64,000 nucleotides of DNA from Pseudomonas sp. RIT-PI-AD (GTDB lineage Bacteria > Pseudomonadota > Gammaproteobacteria > Pseudomonadales > Pseudomonadaceae), in contig NZ_JANZKU010000009.1 of the NCBI RefSeq assembly GCF_025642785.1, positions 1 through 64,000 of the forward strand. The letters run 5' to 3'. Numbering within the stretch: position 1 is the stretch's first letter; each line of letters starts with the position of its first letter. Position numbers and translations under genes: made by a program. Positions 18,819 through 27,194 of the stretch are shown here, piece by piece. The notes below the pieces were generated by a model, which was given only the letters and a program-made list of their open reading frames with translations, made no database searches and had not been told where the DNA came from.

Positions 18819-19472
18819 CTAGAGGCGCTTGTTGAGGCGCCGCGCGAGGCTGTCGCCGCCGTACTGGATCAGCGCCACCAGCACCACCAGGACGATGATC
18901 ACGGTGAGCATGACCTGGGTATCGAAGCGCTGGTAGCCGTAGCGATACGCCAGGTCGCCCAGGCCGCCGGCGCCGATGGCCCCGGCCATGGCCGAGGAGT
19001 TGATCATGGTCACCAGGGTGATGGTGAAGCCGCCGACGATGCCCGGCCGCGCCTCCGGCAACAGCACGTTCCAGACGATGTGACGCCGCTGGCAGCCCAT
19101 GGCCTGGGCAGCCTCCACCAGGCCGAAGTCCACTTCCCGCAGGCTGACTTCAGCGATCCGCGCGAAGAACGGCGTGGCGGCGATGGTCAGCGGCACCACC
19201 GCGGCCCAGACCCCGTAGCTGGTGCCGACGATCAGCCGGGTGAAGGGAATCAGCGCCACCATCAGGATCAGGAACGGGATCGAGCGCAGCACGTTGACCA
19301 CTGCCCCCAGGCCGCGATTCAGCGCACGCGCCTCGAAGATGCCTCCGGGGCCGGTGGTGACCAGGACCAACGCCAGCGGAATGCCCACCAGCAGGACGAT
19401 CAGCGACGAGGCGCCGATCATCAGCAGGGTATCCAGGAAGCCCTGCAACAGGCGATCAAGCATGGGCGACAT
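18819..19472 (-). CDS. metI: Methionine-type ABC transporter permease MetI
   Basis: This 217-residue permease is exactly the usual MetI length. It has five hydrophobic helices and the cytoplasmic coupling segment [28 protein letters not shown], followed by the MetI-typical [29 protein letters not shown] 19472 is chosen over 19463 because GGAGGT lies eight bases upstream. It overlaps the metN stop by 17 bases. With MetN and MetQ it forms a D-methionine/methionine-derivative importer. Placement at the end of an sfnB-monooxygenase operon suggests import of methionine-related or other organosulfur compounds rather than housekeeping methionine uptake. Confidence 0.92.
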   Translation of the reverse strand: MSPMLDRLLQGFLDTLLMIGASSLIVLLVGIPLALVLVTTGPGGIFEARALNRGLGAVVNVLRSIPFLILMVALIPFTRLIVGTSYGVWAAVVPLTIAATPFFARIAEVSLREVDFGLVEAAQAMGCQRRHIVWNVLLPEARPGIVGGFTITLVTMINSSAMAGAIGAGGLGDLAYRYGYQRFDTQVMLTVIIVLVVLVALIQYGGDSLARRLNKRL

Positions 19473-20586
19473 AACCCAGCACCTCCACGTGGTCGGCCAA
19501 TTCGTACAAAGAGGCGGGTAGCGCCTCCGGGGCGCCGCCGATGCGCAGCAACAGGTGGCCCTGGGCATGCCCCTGGATGCGCTCCACCCCGCCATGCAGC
19601 AGGCTCACCGGCGCATCCAGGCTGCGGGCGATGGCCAGCAGGTCCGGCTCGCGGCGGCCGGCGCCGGTGAAGCGCAGTTGGACCAGCAGATCGCTGGGCT
19701 GGCCCGGCGGTTGCGCGTGCAGGCGATCGCGCAGGTCCTCCGGCAACCCCTCGCGATGCTGCCCCAGCAGGCTGCGGGTCACCGCATGGCGCGGGTCGCC
19801 GAACACCTGCCAGACCTCGCCCTGCTCCACCACCTGGCCACGTTCGAGCACCACTACGCGGTCGCAGATTTCGCGGATCACCGCCATCTCATGGGTGATC
19901 AACACGATGGTCAGGCCCAGGCGCCGGTTGATGTCGCGCAGCAGGGCGAGGATCGCCTGGGTGCTTTCCGGGTCCAGGGCCGAGGTGGCCTCGTCGCACA
20001 GCAGCACCTCCGGCTGATGCACCAGCGCCCGGGCGATGCCGACCCGCTGCTTCTGCCCGCCGGACAACTGCGCCGGATACATCCCGTGCTTGTCTTCCAG
20101 CCCCACCAGCGCCAGCAATTCCTCGACCCGCCGCTGGACGTGGGCCTTGTCCAGGCCGGCCACCTTCAGCGGCAGCGCCACGTTCTGCCAGACGGTCTTC
20201 GCCGACATCAGGTTGAAGTGCTGGAAGATCATCCCGATGCGCCGGCGCAGGCCGACCAGTTGCCGGTCGTCGAAGGTGCCGATGTCCTCGCCGTCGACCA
20301 GCACCTGGCCGCCGCTCGGCCGTTCCAGGCGGTTGAGGGTGCGGATCAGCGAGGACTTCCCGGCACCGCTGCGGCCGATGATGCCGAACACCTCACCGCG
20401 GCGGATCGACAGGTCGATGCCCTGCAACGCCTGCACGCTGCCGGCGTCGCTGACATAGCGCTTGTCCAGGCCGCGCAGGCGAATGTGTTCGGTCGCCGTC
20501 GCCTCGACGGACACCGGCGCGGCGACGGGCGGCCTGGCCGGGGCGAACCGCTCGGCGGCGGCCAACACGCGGGTCATGCCGTTCAT
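19456..20586 (-). CDS. metN: Methionine-type ABC transporter ATP-binding protein MetN
   Basis: This 376-residue ATPase has Walker A GRSGAGKS (71-78), [20 protein letters not shown], signature LSGGQKQR, Walker [14 protein letters not shown], and a C-terminal NIL regulatory domain (about 295-376) that in MetN binds methionine and inhibits transport. I start at ATG 20586, which overlaps the metQ stop (ATGA); an in-frame TTG two codons earlier and an ATG three codons later are alternatives. A 30-residue Ala/Pro-rich N-terminal extension precedes the ABC domain and is longer than in E. coli MetN (343 residues). Confidence 0.92.
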   Translation of the reverse strand: MNGMTRVLAAAERFAPARPPVAAPVSVEATATEHIRLRGLDKRYVSDAGSVQALQGIDLSIRRGEVFGIIGRSGAGKSSLIRTLNRLERPSGGQVLVDGEDIGTFDDRQLVGLRRRIGMIFQHFNLMSAKTVWQNVALPLKVAGLDKAHVQRRVEELLALVGLEDKHGMYPAQLSGGQKQRVGIARALVHQPEVLLCDEATSALDPESTQAILALLRDINRRLGLTIVLITHEMAVIREICDRVVVLERGQVVEQGEVWQVFGDPRHAVTRSLLGQHREGLPEDLRDRLHAQPPGQPSDLLVQLRFTGAGRREPDLLAIARSLDAPVSLLHGGVERIQGHAQGHLLLRIGGAPEALPASLYELADHVEVLGYVAHA

Positions 20587-21380
20587 TCCCAACCCGGTTG
20601 GTAGAGTTTGCCGTGGGCCTTGTCCAGCGCCGCGCGCACCTGCGGCGAGTGCTGGTAGATGTCGATGAAGCGGCGCAGCCGGCCGTCGTCCTGGTAATCG
20701 CTGCGGGTGACGAACTGGATGATGTATTCCTTGTTCTCGATGCCGTCGAACAGCAGCGCGCTTTCCGGGTCGATGGTGCCCGCCAGGCGGATGTAATGCG
20801 GGTAGCCTTGGGCCAGGTCGACGTCGTCCAGGGCGCGCACCAGTTGCACCGCCTCCAGCTCGATGATGTCGATGTGCTTGGGGTTGTCGAGGATGTCGTC
20901 CAGGGTGGCCTTGTAGCCAACCCCGGCCTTCAGGCGGATCAGCCCGGCCTTCTGCAGCAGTTGCAGGCCGCGCCCGCCATTGATCGGGTCGTTGGCAATG
21001 GCGACCTTGGCGCCGTCCGGCAGGTCGGCGATGCGCGTGTACTTCTTCGAATACAGCCCGACGTTGTTGATCACCCCCGGCGCGTAGGCCTTGAGGTCGA
21101 ACCCGCCTTCACGTTTGGCGTTCTCCAGGAACGGCGTGTGCTGGAAGTAGTTCACGTCGATGTCGCCGTTGGCCAGGGTGATGTTCGGCGTGTTCCAGTC
21201 GCTGAACTCCACCAGTTCGACCTTCAGCCCTTGCTTGCCGGCCTCCTCCACCGCCACCTCCAGCGGCGGTGCGAAGGCCGCGGTGGTGCCGACCTTCAAG
21301 GGTTTGTCGTCGGCGGCGTGCAACGCCCCGGAAACCGCCAGCAAGACCCCGAGGGTCAGTGTTTTCGCGCGATTCAGCAT
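20583..21380 (-). CDS. metQ: Methionine-type ABC transporter substrate-binding protein MetQ
   Basis: This 265-residue NlpA/MetQ family binding protein has a classical Sec signal peptide of about 22 residues (cleavage after LHA) and no lipobox Cys, so it should be a free periplasmic protein, unlike lipoprotein MetQ of E. coli. Family signatures are [39 protein letters not shown] and [29 protein letters not shown] lies 7 bases before ATG 21380. It sits 74 bases downstream of the flavin monooxygenase gene and is coupled to metN. The ligand may be a methionine derivative such as methionine sulfoxide or another thioether, by inference from its neighbours. Confidence 0.92.
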   Translation of the reverse strand: MLNRAKTLTLGVLLAVSGALHAADDKPLKVGTTAAFAPPLEVAVEEAGKQGLKVELVEFSDWNTPNITLANGDIDVNYFQHTPFLENAKREGGFDLKAYAPGVINNVGLYSKKYTRIADLPDGAKVAIANDPINGGRGLQLLQKAGLIRLKAGVGYKATLDDILDNPKHIDIIELEAVQLVRALDDVDLAQGYPHYIRLAGTIDPESALLFDGIENKEYIIQFVTRSDYQDDGRLRRFIDIYQHSPQVRAALDKAHGKLYQPGWE

Positions 21381-21454
21381 CTTTCGCTCCCTAATGCGGA
21401 GTGGACGTGGGGAAAGGTGTCTGGAGACGCTCCAGTGGTCGTTGTCATCCCGCT

Positions 21455-22843
21455 TCAGGCCCGCAGGCGCTGGCCGGCGCGCCCGTGCCGCCAACTGGCG
21501 CCCACGTGTTCGGCCGGCAGGCGTGCGCGCCCGGCGCCGAACAATTTCTCCCGCAGGGTGCCCTCGGCATAGGCGGTCTTGTAGGAGCCCCGGCTCTGCA
21601 ACTCGGGCACCACCAGGTCGATGAAGTCGGCGTAGCTTTCCGGCTCCACGGTGCGGGTCAGGTTGAAACCGTCCAGGCCGGTCTCGGCGATCCAGCTCTC
21701 CAATTCGTCGGCCACCTGCACCGGGTCGCCCACCAGGGTGATGTAGCGCCCGCCAAGGGCGAACTGGTCGAGCAGCTTGCGTACCGTGGAATCGGTCCGG
21801 GCCACGGTGAGGTTCTTCACCACCGACTCGATGGCATTGTTCTTCTCGTAGCGGATCGGCTCGTCGAGGCCATAGCGGGAGAAGTCGATGCCCGTGGTGC
21901 TGCTGAAATGCGCCAGGCCGGCCTCGGGGCTGGCGTGGCGGCAGTACTCGCGGTACTTCTCCTGGGCCTCCGCGGCGGTCGGCGCGACGATCACGCTGAC
22001 GCCCATGAACACCTTGATCGCATCCGGGCCGCGGCCCTGTTCCAGGCTGGCGGCGCGGAAACGCTCGACCAGCTTGCGGGTGGCGTCCTTGGTCTGGCCG
22101 GAGACGAAGACACACTCGGCGTGCCGCGCGGCGAATTCCAGCCCGCGGTCCGAGGACCCGGCCTGGAACAGCAGCGGCGTGCGCTGCGCCGAGGGCTCGC
22201 AGAGGTGATAGCCCTCCACGTCGAAGAATTCGCCATGGTGCTCGATGCGGTGGACCTTGTCCGGCCGGGCATAGACCCGCGCCGCGCGGTCCGCGACGAC
22301 CGCATCGTCCTCCCAACTGCCCTCCCAGAGCTTGTAGAGCACTTCCAGGTATTCGTCGGCGCGGTCGTAGCGCCGGTCGTGCTCGATCTGCCGCGTCTCG
22401 CCCATGGCCTTGGCGGTGCTCTCCAGGTAGCCGGTGACGATGTTCCAACCGACCCGTCCGTCGCTCAAATGGTCCAGGGTGGACATGCGCCGGGCGAACG
22501 GATACGGCGCCTCGTAGCTCAGGTTGGCGGTCAGGCCGAAGCCCAGGTGTTCGGTAACCTGGGCCATGGCCGAGACCAGCAGCAAAGGGTCGTTGACCGG
22601 CAGCTGGATCGCCTCCTTCAAGGTCACGTCGATGGACTGCTGGTAGACGTCGTAGACGCCGAGGATGTCGGCGAGGAAGAGCCCGTCGAACAGGCCGCGT
22701 TCGAGGAGCCGCGCCAGCTCCGTCCAATGTTTCAAGCTGCGGTAGTCCGTCGAGCGATCCCGCGGATGGGTCCAGAGCCCGTGGTTGATGTGGCCCACGC
22801 AGTTCATGCTGAACGCGTTGAAGAGCATCTGTTTCTTCGCCAT
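21455..22843 (-). CDS. FMN-dependent monooxygenase, NtaA/SnaA/DszA family
   Basis: This 462-residue luciferase-like flavin monooxygenase has the family motifs MNCVGHINHGLWTHPRD near the start, GWNIVTGYLESTAKAMG, and TPLLFQAGSSDRGLEFAARHAECVFV. Relatives (NtaA, DszA, DmoA, SnaA) use FMNH2 to cleave C-N or C-S bonds, for example in sulfones, dimethyl sulfide or EDTA-like compounds. Being placed between two sfnB genes and metQNI points to desulfurisation of an organosulfur compound. No reductase is encoded beside it, so MsuE could supply FMNH2. It starts 10 bases after the upstream sfnB gene ends. Confidence 0.88.
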   Translation of the reverse strand: MAKKQMLFNAFSMNCVGHINHGLWTHPRDRSTDYRSLKHWTELARLLERGLFDGLFLADILGVYDVYQQSIDVTLKEAIQLPVNDPLLLVSAMAQVTEHLGFGLTANLSYEAPYPFARRMSTLDHLSDGRVGWNIVTGYLESTAKAMGETRQIEHDRRYDRADEYLEVLYKLWEGSWEDDAVVADRAARVYARPDKVHRIEHHGEFFDVEGYHLCEPSAQRTPLLFQAGSSDRGLEFAARHAECVFVSGQTKDATRKLVERFRAASLEQGRGPDAIKVFMGVSVIVAPTAAEAQEKYREYCRHASPEAGLAHFSSTTGIDFSRYGLDEPIRYEKNNAIESVVKNLTVARTDSTVRKLLDQFALGGRYITLVGDPVQVADELESWIAETGLDGFNLTRTVEPESYADFIDLVVPELQSRGSYKTAYAEGTLREKLFGAGRARLPAEHVGASWRHGRAGQRLRA

Positions 22844-22853
22844 CTCGGGCTCC

Positions 22854-24077
22854 TCAGAGCGTGCCGCGGCGCGGCGGCAGGCGGTCGTTCAGGTAGTAAT
22901 CGCCGACCGCGTGGTACTTCCAGCGCACCGGATCGTGCAGCGTGTGGGTCCGCGCGTTGCGCCAGTGGCGGTCGAGGTTGAACTCGGCCAGGGTGCCGCG
23001 GCTGCCGGCGAGTTCCAGCAACTTGCTGCCGGCGCTGAGGGCGATCTCGGTGGTCAGGGCGCGGGCCTCGGCCACCGCGATGGAGGCGGCGGCCACCGAC
23101 TCGGCGTGCGGATTCGCGGTGGCGGCGTCGAGGAACCGCCCGGCGCGCTCGAGCAGCGCTTCGGCGGCGTGCAGGCGGATGCTCAGGCGGCCGAACTCGT
23201 GGAGGGTCAGCGGATCCTCGCTGGCCTTGTCCACGCCCGAGTCGATCCACGGCCGCGAGCGTTCGCGGACGAAGGCCAGGGCGTCCTCATAGGCCGCCCG
23301 GGCGATGCCGGCGTCGATGGCAGCGTGCAGGATCTGCGCGAAGGGGCCGACCGTGGTGGGTCGGTCGAAGGCGCTCTGGAAGGGCACCACGTCCTCGGCG
23401 GCCACCGCCACGTCCTCGAACAGCACCGAGCCGCTGCCGGTGGTGCGCTGGCCGAAGCCGCTCCAGTCGTCGATGATTTCCAGCCCCGGTGCGTTGCGCG
23501 GGATGTAGGCGAATTGCTGGACCCCGTCGTCGTCGATCACCGAGGTGGGGATGCGTTGCGCGTAGAGGGCACCGGTCGCATAGAACTTGCGCCCCTTGAC
23601 CCGGTAGCCGTCACCCTCGCGGGTCAGCCGGGTGGTGCGGTCGCTGGCGGTGCGCGTGCCGATTTCCGCCAGCGCGTTGCCGAAACGCTGGCCGGCCAGC
23701 ACCTCGGCGTACAGCCGGCGCTTCTGCGCTTCGCTGCCGTTCACCCGCAACACTTCCAGGGCATAGAAATGGTTCTGCGGGATTTGCCCGAGGGAGCTGT
23801 CGGCGGCGCTGATGATCGCCACCACCTGCGCCAGGGTCACCCGGGAAACGTCGGCGCCGCCGTAGTCGCGGGGCACCACGATGCCCCACAGGCCGCTGCG
23901 GCTGAACGCCTCCAGCTCGGCATGGGGCAGGCGCCGCTCGCGGTCGCGCGCCGCGGCGCCTTCGCGGAAATCCGCGGCCAGGGCGTGGGCGACGGCCAGC
24001 GCCTCGGCGTCGTCGCGAATCACCGCGACCCCGTCGAAGGGTTGGTCAAGGGGGGTCAAGGGGTGTGCAAGGCTCAT
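22854..24077 (-). CDS. sfnB: SfnB family sulfur acquisition oxidoreductase (second copy)
   Basis: This 407-residue acyl-CoA-dehydrogenase-fold flavoprotein is of the SfnB family. Key segments are GIVVPRDYGGADVSRVTLAQVVAII, GQIPQNHFYALEVLRVNG, DDWSGFGQRTTGSGSVLFEDV, FNLDRHWRNARTHTLHDPVRWKYHAVGDYYLN and, near residue 250, FVRERSRPWIDSG. SfnB proteins are induced under sulfate limitation and are thought to act as flavin-dependent monooxygenases or dehydrogenases on organosulfur compounds; the reaction is not firmly known. The gene lies 12 bases after its paralogue and 10 bases before the NtaA-type monooxygenase gene, so it is in the same operon. Confidence 0.9.
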   Translation of the reverse strand: MSLAHPLTPLDQPFDGVAVIRDDAEALAVAHALAADFREGAAARDRERRLPHAELEAFSRSGLWGIVVPRDYGGADVSRVTLAQVVAIISAADSSLGQIPQNHFYALEVLRVNGSEAQKRRLYAEVLAGQRFGNALAEIGTRTASDRTTRLTREGDGYRVKGRKFYATGALYAQRIPTSVIDDDGVQQFAYIPRNAPGLEIIDDWSGFGQRTTGSGSVLFEDVAVAAEDVVPFQSAFDRPTTVGPFAQILHAAIDAGIARAAYEDALAFVRERSRPWIDSGVDKASEDPLTLHEFGRLSIRLHAAEALLERAGRFLDAATANPHAESVAAASIAVAEARALTTEIALSAGSKLLELAGSRGTLAEFNLDRHWRNARTHTLHDPVRWKYHAVGDYYLNDRLPPRRGTL

Positions 24078-24089
24078 CCTGAGAGCTCC

Positions 24090-25325
24090 TCAAATCCAGG
24101 AATGCCGCGCCGGACGCGCGCCATTCAGGTGATAGTTGCCGACCGCGTGGTACTTCCAGCGCACCGGGTCGTGCAGGGTGTGTACGCGGGCATTGCGCCA
24201 ATGCCGGTCCAGGTTGAACTCGGCCAGGGTCGCGCGGCTGCCGGCCAGCTCGAAGAGCTTTTCGCTGGCCGCCAGGCTGATCTCGGTGGTCAGGACCTTG
24301 GCCTCCGCCACCACGATGGAGGCGCGGGCGGCGGCGTCGGCATCCACCGGCGCGGCGGCGATTTCGTCCAGGGTCCGCGCGGCTTTTTCCAACAGCGCGT
24401 TGGCGGCATGCAGTTCGATCTTCAGCCGGCCCACCTCGGCGATGGTGTAGAGCTCGTCGGCGGCGCGCTCGACGCCGGCGTCCACCCAGGGGCGACTGCG
24501 CTCGCGCACGAACGCGATGGTATCCTCCACCGCCGCCTCGGCGATGCCGGCGTCGATGGCCGCCTGGATCAGTTGGGACACGGCGCCCTGGATGCTCGGG
24601 ATTTCCGCGAGCAGGCCGTTGTGGATCAGCATGTCCGCGGCCACCGGCACCTGGTCCAGCAGCACGGTGCCGCTGGCGGTGGTGCGCTGGCCGAAGCCGG
24701 ACCAGTCGTCGACGATGCGCAGGCCGGGGGCGCCGCGCTCGACGAACGCCATCACCGCGCGGCCTTGCTCGTCGAGGGCCTTCACCGCCACCCAATGGGC
24801 GAACAAGGCGCCCGTGGAGTAGAACTTCTCGCCGCTCACCCGGTAGCCGTCGGCGCTTTTCACCACCCGCGCCTTCATGTCCAGGGTGTGTTTGGTGTTG
24901 CGTTCGGGGCCGGCGTTGCCCAGCCGGCGTCCGCCGAGCACGCCGCCGAACAGCACACGCTTCTGCGCATCGCTGGCGACGTTGTCGATCACGTTGAGCA
25001 TGCCGAACTGATTCTGCGGGATCTGTCCCAGCGCCGGATCGGCGGCGCAGATCACCCGGAACACCTCGGCCAGGGTGACGTAGGACACCTGGGCGCCGCC
25101 GTAGGCGCGCGGTACGCAGATGCCCCCCAGCCCCAGCACGGTGAAATGCTCCAGCTCGCGCCACGGCAACTTGCGCTCGCGATCGCGCAGGGCCGCCTCT
25201 TCCCGGGCCAGTTTCGCCACCTCGTGAGCGGCATGAATGGCCTGGGCATCGTTCTCGATCAGCTTCGCCGGCAGTAACCGGGGCGCCTGATCACGAAAAT
25301 CCTTGGGTTCGGTTTCGTTGTGCAT
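24090..25325 (-). CDS. sfnB: SfnB family sulfur acquisition oxidoreductase (first copy)
   Basis: This 411-residue paralogue of the next gene shares the same diagnostic segments (GQIPQNQFGMLNVIDN, DDWSGFGQRTTASGTVLLDQV, FVRERSRPWVDAGVERA, FNLDRHWRNARVHTLHDPVRWKYHAVGNYHLN). I start it at ATG 25325, where the family homology begins; the longer frame upstream is Arg/Pro/Gly-rich without homology. An AAGG lies about 11 bases upstream. It is the first gene of a six-gene minus-strand run ending with metI. Upstream are a -24/-12 element, a perfect IHF consensus and two palindromes like those before msuE, so sigma-54/SfnR control is likely. Confidence 0.9.
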   Translation of the reverse strand: MHNETEPKDFRDQAPRLLPAKLIENDAQAIHAAHEVAKLAREEAALRDRERKLPWRELEHFTVLGLGGICVPRAYGGAQVSYVTLAEVFRVICAADPALGQIPQNQFGMLNVIDNVASDAQKRVLFGGVLGGRRLGNAGPERNTKHTLDMKARVVKSADGYRVSGEKFYSTGALFAHWVAVKALDEQGRAVMAFVERGAPGLRIVDDWSGFGQRTTASGTVLLDQVPVAADMLIHNGLLAEIPSIQGAVSQLIQAAIDAGIAEAAVEDTIAFVRERSRPWVDAGVERAADELYTIAEVGRLKIELHAANALLEKAARTLDEIAAAPVDADAAARASIVVAEAKVLTTEISLAASEKLFELAGSRATLAEFNLDRHWRNARVHTLHDPVRWKYHAVGNYHLNGARPARHSWI

Positions 25326-25637
25326 GAATTGGACGACCTTTGATATGAAAACGCCTCGTACGGCACTCCAGCCGCGAGGCGGATACCGGCTCCCTACGGG
25401 CCGGCTCCCGTTGTCGACAGGATGTCGAGGCACGCATCCATGCGCCGGCCCCGACCTCAGCGGAACGGCCGCCGCCCCGCTCCCACACCTTCCGCACCCG
25501 CGGACGGATAGGCTTCGCAAGAAGCGACGTGGCATGTGTCCGCGTCGAGCGGAATGGGCGGTTCGCTAAACGCGACGGCATCCACTGTTCCCAACTGCAT
25601 TGCGCTCCGGCCGTTGCCGGATCGATGGGAAGCCTAT

Positions 25638-25653
25638 TGCACAAGCCATGCCG
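25638..25653 (-). promoter_or_regulatory. Candidate sigma-54 promoter of the sfnB-sfnB-monooxygenase-metQNI operon
   Basis: Minus-strand CGGCATGGCTTGTGCA has the invariant GG-N10-GC spacing and matches most of TGGCACG-N4-TTGCA, with mismatches at the first T, the C of CAC and the first T of the -12 part. It would give a leader of about 300 bases to the sfnB ATG, which is long. The nearby IHF site and activator palindromes raise its credibility. Confidence 0.55.
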
Positions 25654-25671
25654 TAAAAAAATATTCTTTTA

Positions 25672-25684
25672 AATCAACGTCTTA
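25672..25684 (+). promoter_or_regulatory. IHF binding site (perfect consensus)
   Basis: AATCAACGTCTTA matches the IHF consensus WATCAANNNNTTR at every position and lies in the only markedly AT-rich stretch of this region (about 25655-25692). It is placed between the candidate -24/-12 promoter and the proximal activator palindrome, the usual place for the DNA bend that brings an enhancer-bound activator to sigma-54 polymerase. Confidence 0.6.
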
Positions 25685-25734
25685 ATATTAAAGAGCAACA
25701 GTGTTCGGCGGCCATGGGTGGGATCGGCCGGTTA

Positions 25735-25754
25735 ACTGTTGCTGGAGAGACAGT
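25735..25754. promoter_or_regulatory. Palindromic upstream activator site, proximal (sfnB operon)
   Basis: ACTGTTGCTGGAGAGACAGT is centred 99 bases upstream of the centre of the candidate sigma-54 promoter. It shares ACTGTTGC and GACAGT with the site before the ABC operon. An additional perfect reverse copy of its left half, AGCAACAGT, lies at 25694-25702. The protein is probably SfnR, by inference. Confidence 0.58.
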
Positions 25755-25831
25755 CGCATCCCCAAGAAAGGCGTCAGGCCGCCGTGGCGCCGGGTTTACC
25801 GGCGCCAGGCCTCTGGACAGGGGATGTCAGG

Positions 25832-25851
25832 GGTGTTGCTGGAGCAGCAGT
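25832..25851. promoter_or_regulatory. Palindromic upstream activator site, distal (sfnB operon)
   Basis: GGTGTTGCTGGAGCAGCAGT contains TGTTGC-TGGA-GCAGCA, one base from the perfect palindrome at msuE. It lies 97 bases further upstream than the proximal site, which suggests two enhancer sites for this operon. The rest of the 25326-25923 intergenic stretch holds no gene I can support. Confidence 0.5.
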
Positions 25852-25923
25852 CGATCAGCACATCGTCTCTGGACCAGCGCTCGACGCCAGGATCGCGCGA
25901 GCGGCCGGGCTACGCTCGAGGAT

Positions 25924-26883
25924 TCAGCTCGCGCCCGCGTCCAGGTGATTCTGCAGGTTGGCCTGGGTGACGTTGCTACCGGCCGGCACGCTGCGGGTCA
26001 GCCAGACGTTGCCGCCGATGGTGGAACCCTGGCCGATGGTCACGCGCCCGAGGATGGTGGCGCCGGCATAGATCACCACGTCGTCCTCGACGATCGGGTG
26101 GCGCGGCTGGCCCTTTTGCAGATTGCCCGACTCGTCTTCCGGGAAACGCTTGGCGCCGAGGGTGACCGCCTGATAGATGCGCACCCGGTCGCCGATGATC
26201 GCGGTCTCGCCGATGACCACGCCCGTGCCGTGATCGATGAAGAAGCAGGTGCCGATACGCGCACCGGGATGGATATCGATGCCCGTGGCCGAATGGGCGA
26301 TCTCGGCGATGATCCGCGCCAGCAGCGGCAGGCCGGCTCGATACAGATGATGGGCGATGCGGTGGTGGATCACCGCGAGGATGCCGGGGTAACAGAGCAG
26401 CACTTCGTCGACGCTGCGGGCCGCCGGATCGCCCTTGTAGGCGGCCAGTACGTCCTTGTCGAGCAGGCGGCGCAGGGCGGGCAGCGCCATCGCGAAGTCC
26501 TGCACCAAGGCGCGGGCCGTCTCTTCGCGCTCGCCCTCCTCACCCTGCAGCCGCGCGCTATAACGCAGTTCCTGGCGAACCTGATGGAGCAAGGCATTGA
26601 GGGCGGCGTCCAGGGTATGGCCCACGTAGAAATCCTCGCCCTCGGCGCGCAGGTCGTTGGGCCCGAGGCGCATGGGAAAAAGCGCGCCGCTCAAGGCTTC
26701 GACGATCTGCCCGACCGCTCTGCGCGAAGGCAACTCGCGGGAGCGCTGGTCCAGGTTGCGGCTGTGGCTGGCCCGCCAATCGGCGCGCGCCTCGCGCAAT
26801 TCGCCGACGATGCGCCCGAGTTGCCAGTCGACCGCGGTCGCCGGGGCGGTTAAGGAAGAAGGCTGATCGAAAGAACGACTCAT
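25924..26883 (-). CDS. epsC: Serine O-acetyltransferase, EpsC/SrpH type
   Basis: This 319-residue acetyltransferase has a helical N-terminal domain (1-180) and a left-handed beta-helix of hexapeptide repeats. The conserved serine acetyltransferase segments are IAHHLYRAGLPLLARIIAEIAHSATGIDIHPGARIG, FFIDHGTGVVIGETAIIGDRVRIYQAVTLGAKRFP and GNVWLTRSVPAGSNV. It converts serine and acetyl-CoA to O-acetylserine, the acceptor for sulfide in cysteine synthesis, so it closes the sulfur-assimilation theme of the region. ATG 26883 begins the homologous part but lacks a clear ribosome site. The length fits the long EpsC/SrpH subgroup rather than short E. coli CysE. Confidence 0.88.
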   Translation of the reverse strand: MSRSFDQPSSLTAPATAVDWQLGRIVGELREARADWRASHSRNLDQRSRELPSRRAVGQIVEALSGALFPMRLGPNDLRAEGEDFYVGHTLDAALNALLHQVRQELRYSARLQGEEGEREETARALVQDFAMALPALRRLLDKDVLAAYKGDPAARSVDEVLLCYPGILAVIHHRIAHHLYRAGLPLLARIIAEIAHSATGIDIHPGARIGTCFFIDHGTGVVIGETAIIGDRVRIYQAVTLGAKRFPEDESGNLQKGQPRHPIVEDDVVIYAGATILGRVTIGQGSTIGGNVWLTRSVPAGSNVTQANLQNHLDAGAS

Positions 26884-27194
26884 GGGAGGGGCACCGGTGC
26901 TCGAACAATGGAAATGCGCGCCGGCTGCGCCAGCGCAACGCCTGGCGGCCAAGGCTGCTGGATAACAGCCTATTAATGAAACACTTTTTCTAGAGTTTTT
27001 TGATATGAGACTAGAACGAGATGCAAGGTTGGCCTGCCGTGATGAGCCTGCACGCGCTCGCTTTCTGGAGAGACGACCGAAACACCAGGGGTCGGTGCTC
27101 GGTTGCGCTTGGGGATGTTCGGCAAGGTATCGCGTGCGGCGAGGAATGACTGAAAACCGGATGTCGGGCTCCCTTCGTTTCCGCCCGCCTCGAT
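26884..27194. other. Intergenic region between epsC and tagF, no gene seen
   Basis: This 311-base stretch contains an AT-rich patch at about 26960-27015. It probably holds the epsC promoter and the end of the T6SS minus-strand transcript, but I could not identify a -10/-35 pair or a stem-loop followed by T residues. The small open frames here have no recognisable features. Confidence 0.45.

Noticed and set aside
20583-22727. A 714-codon frame that seems to fuse an upstream domain to MetQ
   Set aside because: The N-terminal two-thirds is out of frame with the real monooxygenase gene and has an artefactual composition. A good ribosome site and signal peptide place the MetQ start at 21380.
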